Positions 8,061-15,941 of a stretch of DNA of 19,849 nt are shown here, piece after piece; position 1 is the first letter of the stretch; the number at the start of each line of letters is the position of its first letter. Source of the stretch: an uncultured Collinsella sp. (GTDB lineage Bacteria > Actinomycetota > Coriobacteriia > Coriobacteriales > Coriobacteriaceae); NCBI GenBank assembly GCA_900540905.1, contig UQHR01000040.1:1-19849 (forward strand). The letters are read 5' to 3'. The notes under the pieces are model-generated. The model was not told the DNA's origin. It worked only from the letters and a program-made list of their open reading frames with translations, and did no database searches. The position numbers and the translations under genes were made by a program.

Positions 8061-9503
8061 ATGGACCAGACCGTACCCGCATACGCCGCCGAGGTGGCCG
8101 ATTACGGGCGCAGCCGCGACCCCGAGCCGGGTGAGGGCGCGCTCGTTAAAAACGTGCGTCCCGAATCGCCCGCGTGGGATGTGGGTATCGAGCCGGGCAT
8201 GCGCGTGCTCACGGTCAACGGTGAGGCGCTCACCGACATGATCGTGTGGCTCTGGGAGGCCGACGATGATACCGTCGACCTCGAGGTTTTCGACCCGCGC
8301 GACGGCACCGTCACCCCCGTCGAGCTCGACCGCTTTCCCGGCGAGGATTGGGGTTTGGAGTTCGATGGCCCCATCTTCGACGGCATGCGTACCTGCGTCA
8401 ACGCCTGCGTGTTCTGCTTTATGACCATGCTCCCCAAGGGCGGCCGCTCCACGCTCTATATTCGCGACGACGACTATCGCCTAAGCTTTTTGCAAGGCAA
8501 CTTTGTCACGCTTACGAACCTCACCGACGAGGACGTGCAAAACGTCATCCAGCGCAACATGAGTCCCATGAACGTGTCGGTCCACGCTGTGAGCCCCGAC
8601 GTCCGCCGTCGTATGATGGGCCGTAACGCCCAGCGAGGCATGGACGTACTCGAGACCATCATGGCCGCCGGCATCGAGATTCACGCGCAGATCGTGTTGT
8701 GCCCCGGCATGAACGACGGCGAGGAGCTGGAAAAGACCCTGCGCTTTTGCGAGGAGCACGAGCAAATCACAAGCCTGGGCATTGTGCCGCTCGGTTTTAC
8801 CAAACACCAAAACCGCTTTAGCTGGTCATACAGCGACAAGCCCGAACTGGCGCGCGAGACCATTGCCATGATCCGACCGTTCCAGGACCGCGCCTATGAG
8901 CGCTTTGGCCGCCACACCTTCCAGATGAGCGACGAGTTCTATCTGGACGCCGGCATCGATCCTCCAGAGGCAGACTTTTACGACGGTTACCCGCAGTACT
9001 ACGACGGCATCGGCATGATCCGCTCATATCTGGACGAGACCGACGACGTGCTTGCAACCGACGCCGAGCGTCTGGCCCACGTCCGCTCTGGCATCGCCCT
9101 CCGCAGCCAGCACCTGCTGTGCCTCTCCGGCGCCAGCGCACGCGACACGGTAGCCCGCTTTGTGGAATCGCCCCAGGGACTCGCCGGCACTGTCACGGCC
9201 ATCAAGAACCGCTACTTTGGCGGAAACGTAGACGTGACCGGCCTCATCGTCGCGTGTGACATTCTGGAGCAGCTGCCCCAAGACCTGTCGGGGGTTATGC
9301 TCTTTGTGCCTAAGCTCATGTTCAACGCTGACGGCATGACGCTTGACGAGTATCATCGTGACGATTTACTCGCAAGCCTTACCAGTCGCGGCGCCGAGGT
9401 TCATGTGGTGTCGACCATGCCGCATGAGCTGCTCGATACCCTGGAGCGCATCCTTGGCATTGTGCCCGCAGACTCTAACACTTCCACTGACCCTACCCAT
9501 TAA
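8061..9503 (+). CDS. DUF512 protein: PDZ domain plus radical-SAM-like iron-sulfur domain
   Basis: This is a 480-aa protein. The N-terminus (about 25-95) looks like a PDZ domain (SPAWDVGIEPGMRVLTVNGE). The middle has CVNACVFCF at 112-120, a CX3CX2C cluster motif, followed by the family block with RSTLYIRDDDYRLSF and GNFVTLTN. This block is characteristic of the DUF512/radical-SAM family found in Gram-positive bacteria and cyanobacteria. The C-terminal part is the DUF512 domain, ending in a long helix and variable tail. The reaction is unknown. The ATG at 8061 lies 2 bases after ispH; its nearest Shine-Dalgarno (AAGGAG, 8041-8046) is 14 bases away, which is long. It is followed by der, plsY and gpsA, an arrangement also seen in Firmicutes, so a role linked to ribosomes or membrane synthesis is possible. 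Confidence 0.9.
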   Translation: MDQTVPAYAAEVADYGRSRDPEPGEGALVKNVRPESPAWDVGIEPGMRVLTVNGEALTDMIVWLWEADDDTVDLEVFDPRDGTVTPVELDRFPGEDWGLEFDGPIFDGMRTCVNACVFCFMTMLPKGGRSTLYIRDDDYRLSFLQGNFVTLTNLTDEDVQNVIQRNMSPMNVSVHAVSPDVRRRMMGRNAQRGMDVLETIMAAGIEIHAQIVLCPGMNDGEELEKTLRFCEEHEQITSLGIVPLGFTKHQNRFSWSYSDKPELARETIAMIRPFQDRAYERFGRHTFQMSDEFYLDAGIDPPEADFYDGYPQYYDGIGMIRSYLDETDDVLATDAERLAHVRSGIALRSQHLLCLSGASARDTVARFVESPQGLAGTVTAIKNRYFGGNVDVTGLIVACDILEQLPQDLSGVMLFVPKLMFNADGMTLDEYHRDDLLASLTSRGAEVHVVSTMPHELLDTLERILGIVPADSNTSTDPTH

Positions 9504-9513
9504 AGGAGAGCAG

Positions 9514-10848
9514 ATGAAACCTATCGTCGCCGTCGTCGGACGCCCCAACGTGGGCAAGTCCACGCTCGTTAACCGCCTGGCCCAGACCTCGGACGCCATC
9601 GTCCACGAGTCCCGCGGCGTCACGCGCGACCGCTCGTACCACACGGCCGATTGGAACGGCCGCGAGTTCACCATCGTCGACACGGGCGGCATCGAGCCGC
9701 TCAAGAGCGATGACGTGTTTGCCACGTCCATCCGCGACCAGGCGCTCGCCGCCGCCGAGGAAGCCGCCGTCATCCTGTTTGTGGTCGACGGCCGCACCGG
9801 CGTCACCGAGGAGGACGAGTCGGTCGCTCGCATGCTCAAGCGCTGCGACAAGCCGGTCTTTCTGCTGGTGAACAAGCTCGACAACCCCGATCGCGAGAAC
9901 GACAGCATCTGGGAGTTCTATTCGCTCGGTATCGGCGAGCCCACGCCGCTCTCGGCGCTGCACGGCCACGGCACCGGCGACCTGCTCGACGACATCGTGG
10001 CCCTGCTTCCTGAGGAAGAGGACGAGGTCGCCGATGAGTTCCCCGACGCGCTGAACGTCGCCATCATCGGCCGCCCCAATGCCGGTAAGTCGTCGCTGTT
10101 CAACCGCATCCTGGGCGCCGACCGCTCTATCGTGTCCAACATTGCCGGCACGACGCGCGACGCCATCGACACCGTCGTTGAGCGCAACGGCAAGCATTAC
10201 CGCATGGTCGACACCGCGGGCATTCGCAAGAAGAGCACCGTGTACGAGAACATCGAGTACTACTCCATGGTCCGCGGCCTGCGCGCCATCGACCGCGCCG
10301 ACGTGGCGCTGCTCGTCGTCGACGCCTCCGTGGGCGTTACCGAGCAGGATCAGAAGGTCATGGGCTTGGCCATCGAGCGCGGCTGCGCCATCGTGGTGCT
10401 GCTCAACAAGTGGGACCTGCTCGACGATGACCGCAAGCGCGAGGCCTGCATGGAGACCATCGACCGCCGTCTGGGCGTCATGGCTCCCTGGGCCCAGTAC
10501 CTGCGCATCTCTGCCCTGACCGGCCGCAGCGTCGAGAAGATCTGGGCCATGGTCGACGCCGCCGAGAAGACGCGCTCGCAGAAGATTAGCACCTCGCGCC
10601 TCAACACGTTCCTCACCGACCTGCGCGAGTTCGGTCATACCGTGGTGGACGGCAAGCGCCGCCTGCGCATGCACTACGTGACCCAGACGGGCGTCAACCC
10701 GCCAACGTTCACGTTCTTCGTCAACCACAGCGACCTGGTTAACGACACCTACCAGCGCTACGTGGAGAACCGCATGCGCTCGACCTTCGACTTTGCCGGC
10801 ACGCCCATTCGACTCTTCTTTAGGAAGAAGGAGCAAAAGGATGCATAA
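9514..10848 (+). CDS. der: Ribosome biogenesis GTPase Der (EngA)
   Basis: This is a 444-aa protein with two tandem GTPase domains and a C-terminal KH-like domain, the unique layout of Der. It acts in maturation of the 50S ribosomal subunit. G1 motifs are GRPNVGKS at 9-16 and GRPNAGKS at 186-193. G3 motifs are DTGG and DTAG. G4 motifs are NKLD (about 117-120) and NKWD (about 299-302). The KH-like domain (about 355-440) includes RRLRMHYVTQTGVNPPTF. The ATG at 9514 has AAAGGAG upstream. Upstream in-frame starts fall inside the preceding gene and would add no known domain. Its last 8 bases overlap plsY, suggesting coupled translation. Confidence 0.97.
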   Translation: MKPIVAVVGRPNVGKSTLVNRLAQTSDAIVHESRGVTRDRSYHTADWNGREFTIVDTGGIEPLKSDDVFATSIRDQALAAAEEAAVILFVVDGRTGVTEEDESVARMLKRCDKPVFLLVNKLDNPDRENDSIWEFYSLGIGEPTPLSALHGHGTGDLLDDIVALLPEEEDEVADEFPDALNVAIIGRPNAGKSSLFNRILGADRSIVSNIAGTTRDAIDTVVERNGKHYRMVDTAGIRKKSTVYENIEYYSMVRGLRAIDRADVALLVVDASVGVTEQDQKVMGLAIERGCAIVVLLNKWDLLDDDRKREACMETIDRRLGVMAPWAQYLRISALTGRSVEKIWAMVDAAEKTRSQKISTSRLNTFLTDLREFGHTVVDGKRRLRMHYVTQTGVNPPTFTFFVNHSDLVNDTYQRYVENRMRSTFDFAGTPIRLFFRKKEQKDA

Positions 10849-11524
10849 TCCGATTCTTCTGACCGCCATCTGCGCCGTGGTCTCGTTCTTTATCGGGGCG
10901 ATTCCGTTTGGTCTGATCCTGGGCCGCGTGTTCAACCACACGGACATTCGTAAGGCGGGCTCCGGCAACATCGGCACCACCAACGCTCTGCGCGTGGCCG
11001 GCCCCAAGGTGGCCGCGCTCACGCTGCTGCTCGACTGCCTTAAGGGCGCCATCTGCGTCCTTATCGCGCGTCCGCTCATTGCCGACTTGGGCTATGGCTT
11101 CCCCGTGAGCATTATGGCCCCCGGTGCCGCCGGCGACTGGATGCTCGGCGTCATCTGCCTGGCAGCCGTGTGGGGCCATATCTTCTCGCCCTACCTCAAC
11201 TTCCATGGCGGCAAGGGCATCGCAGTTGGTCTGGGCGTCATCCTCGCCTGGTACTGGCCTATTGGCCTGTCGCTGCTGGGCATGTTTATCGTGGCCGTCG
11301 CCATCACCAAGTTTGTGTCGGTGGGCTCGCTTGCCGCGGCCATCGGTCTTCCCATCGCTGCCTGCGCGGTCTTTCCGTACAGCAGCCTCGGACTTAAGTT
11401 TTGCATGGCGCTGATCGGCATTACTGTGGTGTGGGCCCATCGTGCGAACATCAAAAAGCTCATGACGGGTAAGGAGTCCAAGCTCTCGTTTACCAAGCGC
11501 GTCACCGAGCCCGACGATAAGTAG
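10841..11524 (+). CDS. plsY: Acyl-phosphate:glycerol-3-phosphate acyltransferase
   Basis: This is a 227-aa integral membrane enzyme that transfers an acyl group from acyl-phosphate to glycerol-3-phosphate, the first step of phosphatidate synthesis. The conserved cytosolic loops are all present: GSGNIGTTNALR (40-51), FHGGKGIA (121-128) and HRANIKKLMTGKES (200-213). Five or so hydrophobic helices separate them. The ATG at 10841 overlaps the der stop and has GAAGGAG upstream. The gpsA gene, which makes its substrate, begins 9 bases after its stop. The acyl-phosphate-forming enzyme PlsX is not in this window. Confidence 0.96.
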   Translation: MHNPILLTAICAVVSFFIGAIPFGLILGRVFNHTDIRKAGSGNIGTTNALRVAGPKVAALTLLLDCLKGAICVLIARPLIADLGYGFPVSIMAPGAAGDWMLGVICLAAVWGHIFSPYLNFHGGKGIAVGLGVILAWYWPIGLSLLGMFIVAVAITKFVSVGSLAAAIGLPIAACAVFPYSSLGLKFCMALIGITVVWAHRANIKKLMTGKESKLSFTKRVTEPDDK

Positions 11525-11533
11525 GAGAGAGTC

Positions 11534-12541
11534 ATGAATGTTGCGCTGATTGGCTCCGGCTCCTGGGGAACCGCCGTCGCGGGCCTTGCTGCAGCGCGAG
11601 CCGAGCGCGTGACCATGTGGGCCCATAGCGAGCAGACGGCCGCCGGCATCAATGGCGAGCACCGCAATCCCCGGTATCTGGTGGACTACGAGCTGCCCGG
11701 CAACGTTGTCGCCACCACGGACCTGTCGCAGGCGCTCGACGGCGCCGACTCCATTATCTTTGCCGTGCCCTCCACACACCTGCGCAGCGTATGTCATCAG
11801 GCAGCACCCTTCATCGCCGCCGGCACCCCGGTGCTCTGCCTCACCAAGGGCATTGAGCCCGAGTCTGGCCTGCTCATGAGCGAGGTCATCGCCAGCGAGA
11901 TCGGCAACGAGTCGCGCGTGGCGGCGCTCTCGGGCCCCAACCATGCTGAGGAAATCTGCCGCGGTGGACTTTCTGCCGCCGTCATCGCCAGCGAAGATCC
12001 GCAGATAGGGGAGACCTTTAAGGACCTGCTCCTGTCCACGGCCTTTCGCATCTATCTGTCGCAAGACATGACCGGTGTCGAGGTCTGCGGCGCCATGAAA
12101 AATGTCATCGCCATCGTGTGCGGCATCTCCGCCGGCACCGGTGCCGGCGACAACACGCTCGCCCTTATCATGACGCGCGGCCTGGCCGAGATTAGCCGTC
12201 TGGTGCATGCCCGCGGCGGTCAAGCTATGACCTGCATGGGACTTGCCGGCATGGGTGACCTCATTGCCACCTGCACCTCCGAGCATTCGCGCAACCGCAC
12301 CTTTGGCTACGAGTTTGCCCACGGCGTTTCGCTCGACGAGTACCAGACGCGCACGCATATGGTTGTCGAGGGCGCCGTCGCCGCCCGCAGCGTGAGCGAA
12401 CTCGCCCGTTCGCTGGGCGTAGACATTCCGCTCACCTTTGCCGTGGAGCAAACGCTCTACAACGGTGTTACTTTGGATAGGGCGCTCGAGATTCTCACCG
12501 ACCGCGTCCCTTCTCAAGAGTTCTACGGACTCACCGACTAG
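11534..12541 (+). CDS. gpsA: NAD(P)-dependent glycerol-3-phosphate dehydrogenase
   Basis: This is a 335-aa cytosolic enzyme that reduces dihydroxyacetone phosphate to sn-glycerol-3-phosphate for phospholipid synthesis. The Rossmann motif GSGSWGTA is at residues 7-14. FAVPSTHLR (about 76-84) and SGPNHAEEIC (133-142) are family motifs. The catalytic Lys is Lys189, in CGAMKNVIAI. AGMGDLIATCTSEHSRNR (about 238-255) is the conserved substrate-binding block. A GGAG site precedes the ATG. It sits directly after plsY, which consumes its product, and before rpe. Confidence 0.97.
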   Translation: MNVALIGSGSWGTAVAGLAAARAERVTMWAHSEQTAAGINGEHRNPRYLVDYELPGNVVATTDLSQALDGADSIIFAVPSTHLRSVCHQAAPFIAAGTPVLCLTKGIEPESGLLMSEVIASEIGNESRVAALSGPNHAEEICRGGLSAAVIASEDPQIGETFKDLLLSTAFRIYLSQDMTGVEVCGAMKNVIAIVCGISAGTGAGDNTLALIMTRGLAEISRLVHARGGQAMTCMGLAGMGDLIATCTSEHSRNRTFGYEFAHGVSLDEYQTRTHMVVEGAVAARSVSELARSLGVDIPLTFAVEQTLYNGVTLDRALEILTDRVPSQEFYGLTD

Positions 12542-12559
12542 CGCAGAAAGGCTTCTACC

Positions 12560-13231
12560 ATGGGTTCCATCAAAATCGCTCCGTCCGTCCTTTCGGCCGA
12601 TATGGCCAACCTCAAGGGCGAGCTCGACAAGATCGCCGGTGCCGACTACGTCCACTTCGACGTTATGGACGGTCACTTTACCGGCAACCTCACCTTTGGC
12701 GTCGACATCCTCAAGGCCGTCAAGCGCTCCACCGATGTACCGGTCGACGCGCACCTGATGGTGTCGAACCCCGACGAGACGGTCGATTGGTACACCGACG
12801 CCGGTGCCGATATGATCACCGTCCACTACGAGGCTTCCACGCACCTGCACCGCACGCTCACCCATCTGCAGCAGCGCGGCGTCAAGGCAGGCGTGGTGCT
12901 CAACCCCGCCACCCCCGTGTGCGTGCTCGAGAGCATCATCGACGTCGTCGATATGGTGCTGCTCATGAGCGTGAACCCGGGCTTTGGCGGCCAGAGCTTT
13001 ATCCCGGGCACTATCGCCAAACTGCACGAGCTCAAGGCCATGTGCGAGCGCCACGGCGTGTCGCCCATGATCGAGGTCGACGGCGGCATTTCTTCCAAGA
13101 ACATCGCCGAGGTCGTTAAGGCTGGCGCCAACGTGCTCGTTGCCGGCTCCGCCGTATTTAAGTCCGAAGATCCCGCCGCCGAGGTTGCGCTGCTGCAGAA
13201 GCTGGGCAACGAGGCTGCACAGGAGGCATAA
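12560..13231 (+). CDS. rpe: Ribulose-phosphate 3-epimerase
   Basis: This is a 223-aa TIM-barrel enzyme that interconverts ribulose-5-phosphate and xylulose-5-phosphate in the pentose phosphate pathway. The first family motif reads HFDVMDGHF (32-40), giving metal ligands His32 and Asp34. DAHLMV (about 63-68) supplies the next His. NPGFGGQSF and EVDGGIS supply the phosphate-binding loop and the second catalytic Asp. The fold ends with GANVLVAGSAVF. A GAAAGG site precedes the ATG by a normal distance. Length and motifs are complete. Confidence 0.97.
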   Translation: MGSIKIAPSVLSADMANLKGELDKIAGADYVHFDVMDGHFTGNLTFGVDILKAVKRSTDVPVDAHLMVSNPDETVDWYTDAGADMITVHYEASTHLHRTLTHLQQRGVKAGVVLNPATPVCVLESIIDVVDMVLLMSVNPGFGGQSFIPGTIAKLHELKAMCERHGVSPMIEVDGGISSKNIAEVVKAGANVLVAGSAVFKSEDPAAEVALLQKLGNEAAQEA

Positions 13232-13237
13232 ACCCTT

Positions 13238-14416
13238 ATGACCGCAGGTCAAAACCGCATACCCGTGAATCTTGACTATGCCGCCTCGACGCCCATGCGC
13301 GCCGAGGCGCTCCTTGCGCAGCGCGAATATGACGACAGCGAGCTTGCCGGCGTCAACCCCAACTCGCTGCATTCGCTCGGCCGCAAGGCCGCCGCGCGCC
13401 TGGAGGTGGCACGTCGCGAGATTGCTCGCAGCTTTGGCGCGCGCGTTCGCCCGTCCGAGATCATCCTTACCAACGGCGGCACCGAGGCCAACCAGCTGGC
13501 GCTGCTCGGTCTTGCCGAGGGCGCTCGTCAGCGCGATCGCAAGCGCGATCGTGTCATCGTTTCGGCCATCGAGCACGATTCAATTCTGGACAACCTACCG
13601 CTGCTGCGCGCCGCCGGCTTTACCGTCGACCTGGTGCAGCCCTGCCGTGCAGGCTACATTGAGCCTGCCGCGCTTGTCGAGCTGCTCGGCGATGACGTGG
13701 CGCTCGTGAGCATTATGGTCGCCAACAACGAGACCGGCGTGGTGCAGCCCATCCGCGAACTGGCCGCCGCCACACATGCCGCCGGCGCCTTGTTTCATAC
13801 CGATGCCATCCAGGGCTATCAGCACATTCCGCTCGATGCCGCCGAGCTGGGCGTAGATGCCATGTCCGTCGCCGCCCACAAAATTGGCGGTCCCGTGGCA
13901 TCCGGCGCGCTTTACGTTAAGACCCGCACGCCGCTGCGCCCCCGCATCTTTGGCGGCGGACAGGAAGCCGGACGTCGCGCCGGCACGCAGGACCTGCGCA
14001 CGCAGCTGGCTTTTGCCGCTGCCGCCCGCACGCTGGCGCCCCATGTGGCTCAGGAGCGCGCGACGCTGCAAACCCTGTCCGATAAGCTCTACGCCACGCT
14101 TACGGCCCATCCTCGCATTCACGCCACGATGGGCGACTACGCGCAGGCCGATCGCCTGCCCGGCATGGTTTCGATCTACGTTGACGGCATGGACTCCGAG
14201 GAGCTCATCGTCAAGCTCGATGCCGCCGGCTTTGAGGTATCGGCAGGCTCGGCATGCTCGAGCGGCAGTATGGACCCCAGCCACGTTTTGAGCGCGATGG
14301 GCATCGGTCGCGAGCAGGCATTGGGCGCACTGCGCATCTCGTTCGATGACCGCGTGAATCCGGACGATCTGGACGACTTTGCCCAGACGCTGCTCTCGAT
14401 CGTAGGCGCCGCATGA
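13238..14416 (+). CDS. Cysteine desulfurase (NifS/IscS family, PLP-dependent)
   Basis: This is a 392-aa enzyme that removes sulfur from cysteine, forming a persulfide for iron-sulfur cluster or thio-cofactor assembly. The N-terminus has NLDYAASTPMR and the TNGGTEANQLAL motif. The PLP lysine is Lys215 in SVAAHKIGGPVASGALY. The catalytic Cys is Cys340 in SAGSACSSGSMDPSHVL, in an extended loop as in IscS/NifS rather than SufS. The usual Ser-Gly before the His is replaced by Ala-Ala (residues 212-213). No IscU-like scaffold or ThiI gene lies next to it here. AGGAGG (13221-13226) is 11 bases upstream of the ATG. The 3' end overlaps the next gene by 4 bases (ATGA). Confidence 0.93.
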   Translation: MTAGQNRIPVNLDYAASTPMRAEALLAQREYDDSELAGVNPNSLHSLGRKAAARLEVARREIARSFGARVRPSEIILTNGGTEANQLALLGLAEGARQRDRKRDRVIVSAIEHDSILDNLPLLRAAGFTVDLVQPCRAGYIEPAALVELLGDDVALVSIMVANNETGVVQPIRELAAATHAAGALFHTDAIQGYQHIPLDAAELGVDAMSVAAHKIGGPVASGALYVKTRTPLRPRIFGGGQEAGRRAGTQDLRTQLAFAAAARTLAPHVAQERATLQTLSDKLYATLTAHPRIHATMGDYAQADRLPGMVSIYVDGMDSEELIVKLDAAGFEVSAGSACSSGSMDPSHVLSAMGIGREQALGALRISFDDRVNPDDLDDFAQTLLSIVGAA

Positions 14417-15222
14417 TCGTCTCTGAGCTTGAACGTACGCTGCTGGCACGTTATCCCAAGACGGACGCCGAGGGCTGGGATCATGTTGGGCTATCTGTGG
14501 GCGACCCTGCCGCCGAGATTACCAGCGTGGCCTGCGCACTCGACGCGACCAAGGCCAACGTACACCGCGCTCTCGAGGCCGGCGCCAACGTGCTCCTGAC
14601 GCATCATCCCATCTATATCAAGGCACCCGAGGCCTTTTGTCCGGCCGATTCCACGCGTCCCCAGTGCAGCGCTGCGCTGTACGAGGCGGCTCGTTGCGGC
14701 GTGAGCATCATCTCGCTTCACACCAACCTGGACCGCTCGCACGAAGCGCGCGCCTGCCTGAGCGAGCTGCTGGGTGCCGCACCCGTGAGCTCACTGGAGC
14801 ACGTGGACGACCCCGAAGCCACCGGCCTGGGCGCACTTGCAACGCTCAACGACCCGTGCACGCTGCGCGATCTTGCCACCCGTGCTGCCACGGCCTTCGG
14901 CAGCAACCCGCGCGTTTGGGGTGAAGCCGAGCACCCGTGCCGAACCGTCGCCATTTTGGGCGGCTCCCTGGGCGACTTTGGAGAGCTCGCCATCGCCGCG
15001 GGCGCAGATGTTGTCGTGACGGGCGAGGCGGGCTACCACGTGGCGCAAGACCTTGCCTTGCGCGGGCTACCGGCGATCCTGCTCGGCCACGACCGCTCCG
15101 AGGAGCCGTTCGTTGATATATTGATGAACTCTGCAGTTGATGCCGGGGTCGACCCCCGTCATGCGATTAAAATACTGAACCCTTGCCAATGGTGGACTGT
15201 GACAAAAGGAGAGAACTTATGA
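14413..15222 (+). CDS. Nif3-family dinuclear metal protein (DUF34/YqfO-YbgI type)
   Basis: This is a 269-aa protein of the Nif3/DUF34 family, proteins that bind two metal ions and form hexamers. Their reaction is unsettled; names such as GTP cyclohydrolase 1 type 2 are used. Visible ligands match the family: His64-His65 in THHPIYIK, His103 and Asp107 in HTNLD, and His226 and Glu230 in GHDRSEEP. The N-terminal WDHVGL is the usual WDNVGL block. It starts in the ATGA overlap with the cysteine desulfurase gene and ends in another ATGA-type overlap with the zinc-ribbon gene. The three are thus tightly coupled. The length is the short form, without the extra middle domain of YqfO. Confidence 0.93.
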   Translation: MIVSELERTLLARYPKTDAEGWDHVGLSVGDPAAEITSVACALDATKANVHRALEAGANVLLTHHPIYIKAPEAFCPADSTRPQCSAALYEAARCGVSIISLHTNLDRSHEARACLSELLGAAPVSSLEHVDDPEATGLGALATLNDPCTLRDLATRAATAFGSNPRVWGEAEHPCRTVAILGGSLGDFGELAIAAGADVVVTGEAGYHVAQDLALRGLPAILLGHDRSEEPFVDILMNSAVDAGVDPRHAIKILNPCQWWTVTKGENL

Positions 15223-15938
15223 GCGCCGGCGCTACGCTACTCAAGCTGCAACAGATCGATTTGGAGCTCGCCCGCAACAAGAGCGAACTTGCCAATATGC
15301 CGGAGCTCAAGGAGCTCGCTTCCAAGCGCAAGACCTATGTGAAGCTCAAGTCCGAAATGACCAAGCTCTACGCCCAGCGCAAGGACCTGGATATTGAGCT
15401 CGACGATCTCAACACCACCGAGATCCAGACCAATAACGCCATCGAGGCCGCCAAGAAGCGCCACGTTGATGGCTCTGACTACCGCGAGGTTCAGGACCTG
15501 GAGAACGAGCTCGCCACCCTGGCCAAGCGCTTGGACAAGATCGAGCACACCCGCAAAGATGTCGTCGTCGCCCACAAGGAGGCGCTCGACCGCGAGGCTC
15601 GCGCGCAGGCCATCATCGCCAAGTTCGAGGAGGGCGTGAAGGCCGACACCAAGGCCGCCCGCGCCAAGGCCGCCGACCTCCAGGCACAGATTGACGCCGC
15701 CACTAAGGAGCGCACCGCCCTTGCCGCCACGCTGCCGACCGACGTGCTCACCGACTACGAGCGCCTGCTCAAGCAGTTCCGCGGCCTGGCCGTCGAGACC
15801 ATCCAGGGCAACATCCCCACGGTTTGCCACACCGCGCTGCAGGCATCGTCCATGAGCGACCTCAACCACGACGGTAGCGAGATTACGCATTGCCCGTACT
15901 GCCACCGCCTCCTGGTGCTCCCGAGCAAGGAAGCTTAA
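15219..15938 (+). CDS. Coiled-coil protein with C-terminal zinc ribbon (C4-type, CdsZ family)
   Basis: This is a 239-aa protein. Residues about 5-175 form long charged helices, an antiparallel coiled coil. The C-terminal 40 residues hold the zinc ribbon. The second knuckle is CPYC (225-228). The first normally reads CxxC, but here only Cys203 remains, followed by His204; the position three before Cys203 is Pro200. Either His204 replaces a ligand or zinc binding is altered. The ATG at 15219 has AAGGAG upstream and overlaps the Nif3 stop. An in-frame start at 15183 would lie inside the Nif3 gene. The family often sits next to Nif3 in actinobacteria and is of poorly defined function, with suggested nucleic-acid binding. 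Confidence 0.88.
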   Translation: MSAGATLLKLQQIDLELARNKSELANMPELKELASKRKTYVKLKSEMTKLYAQRKDLDIELDDLNTTEIQTNNAIEAAKKRHVDGSDYREVQDLENELATLAKRLDKIEHTRKDVVVAHKEALDREARAQAIIAKFEEGVKADTKAARAKAADLQAQIDAATKERTALAATLPTDVLTDYERLLKQFRGLAVETIQGNIPTVCHTALQASSMSDLNHDGSEITHCPYCHRLLVLPSKEA

Positions 15939-15941
15939 ACG

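Noticed and set aside
9343..9513. Upstream in-frame start for der
   Set aside because: It would add 57 residues from the shadow of the DUF512 gene; ATG 9514 has AAAGGAG and gives the standard N-terminus.
10820..13576. A 918-codon open frame on the minus strand
   Set aside because: It is antisense to der end, plsY, gpsA, rpe and the start of the desulfurase, all clear genes. Long antisense frames are expected in GC-rich DNA; it has low-complexity His/Gly/Ala/Asp composition and no family motif.
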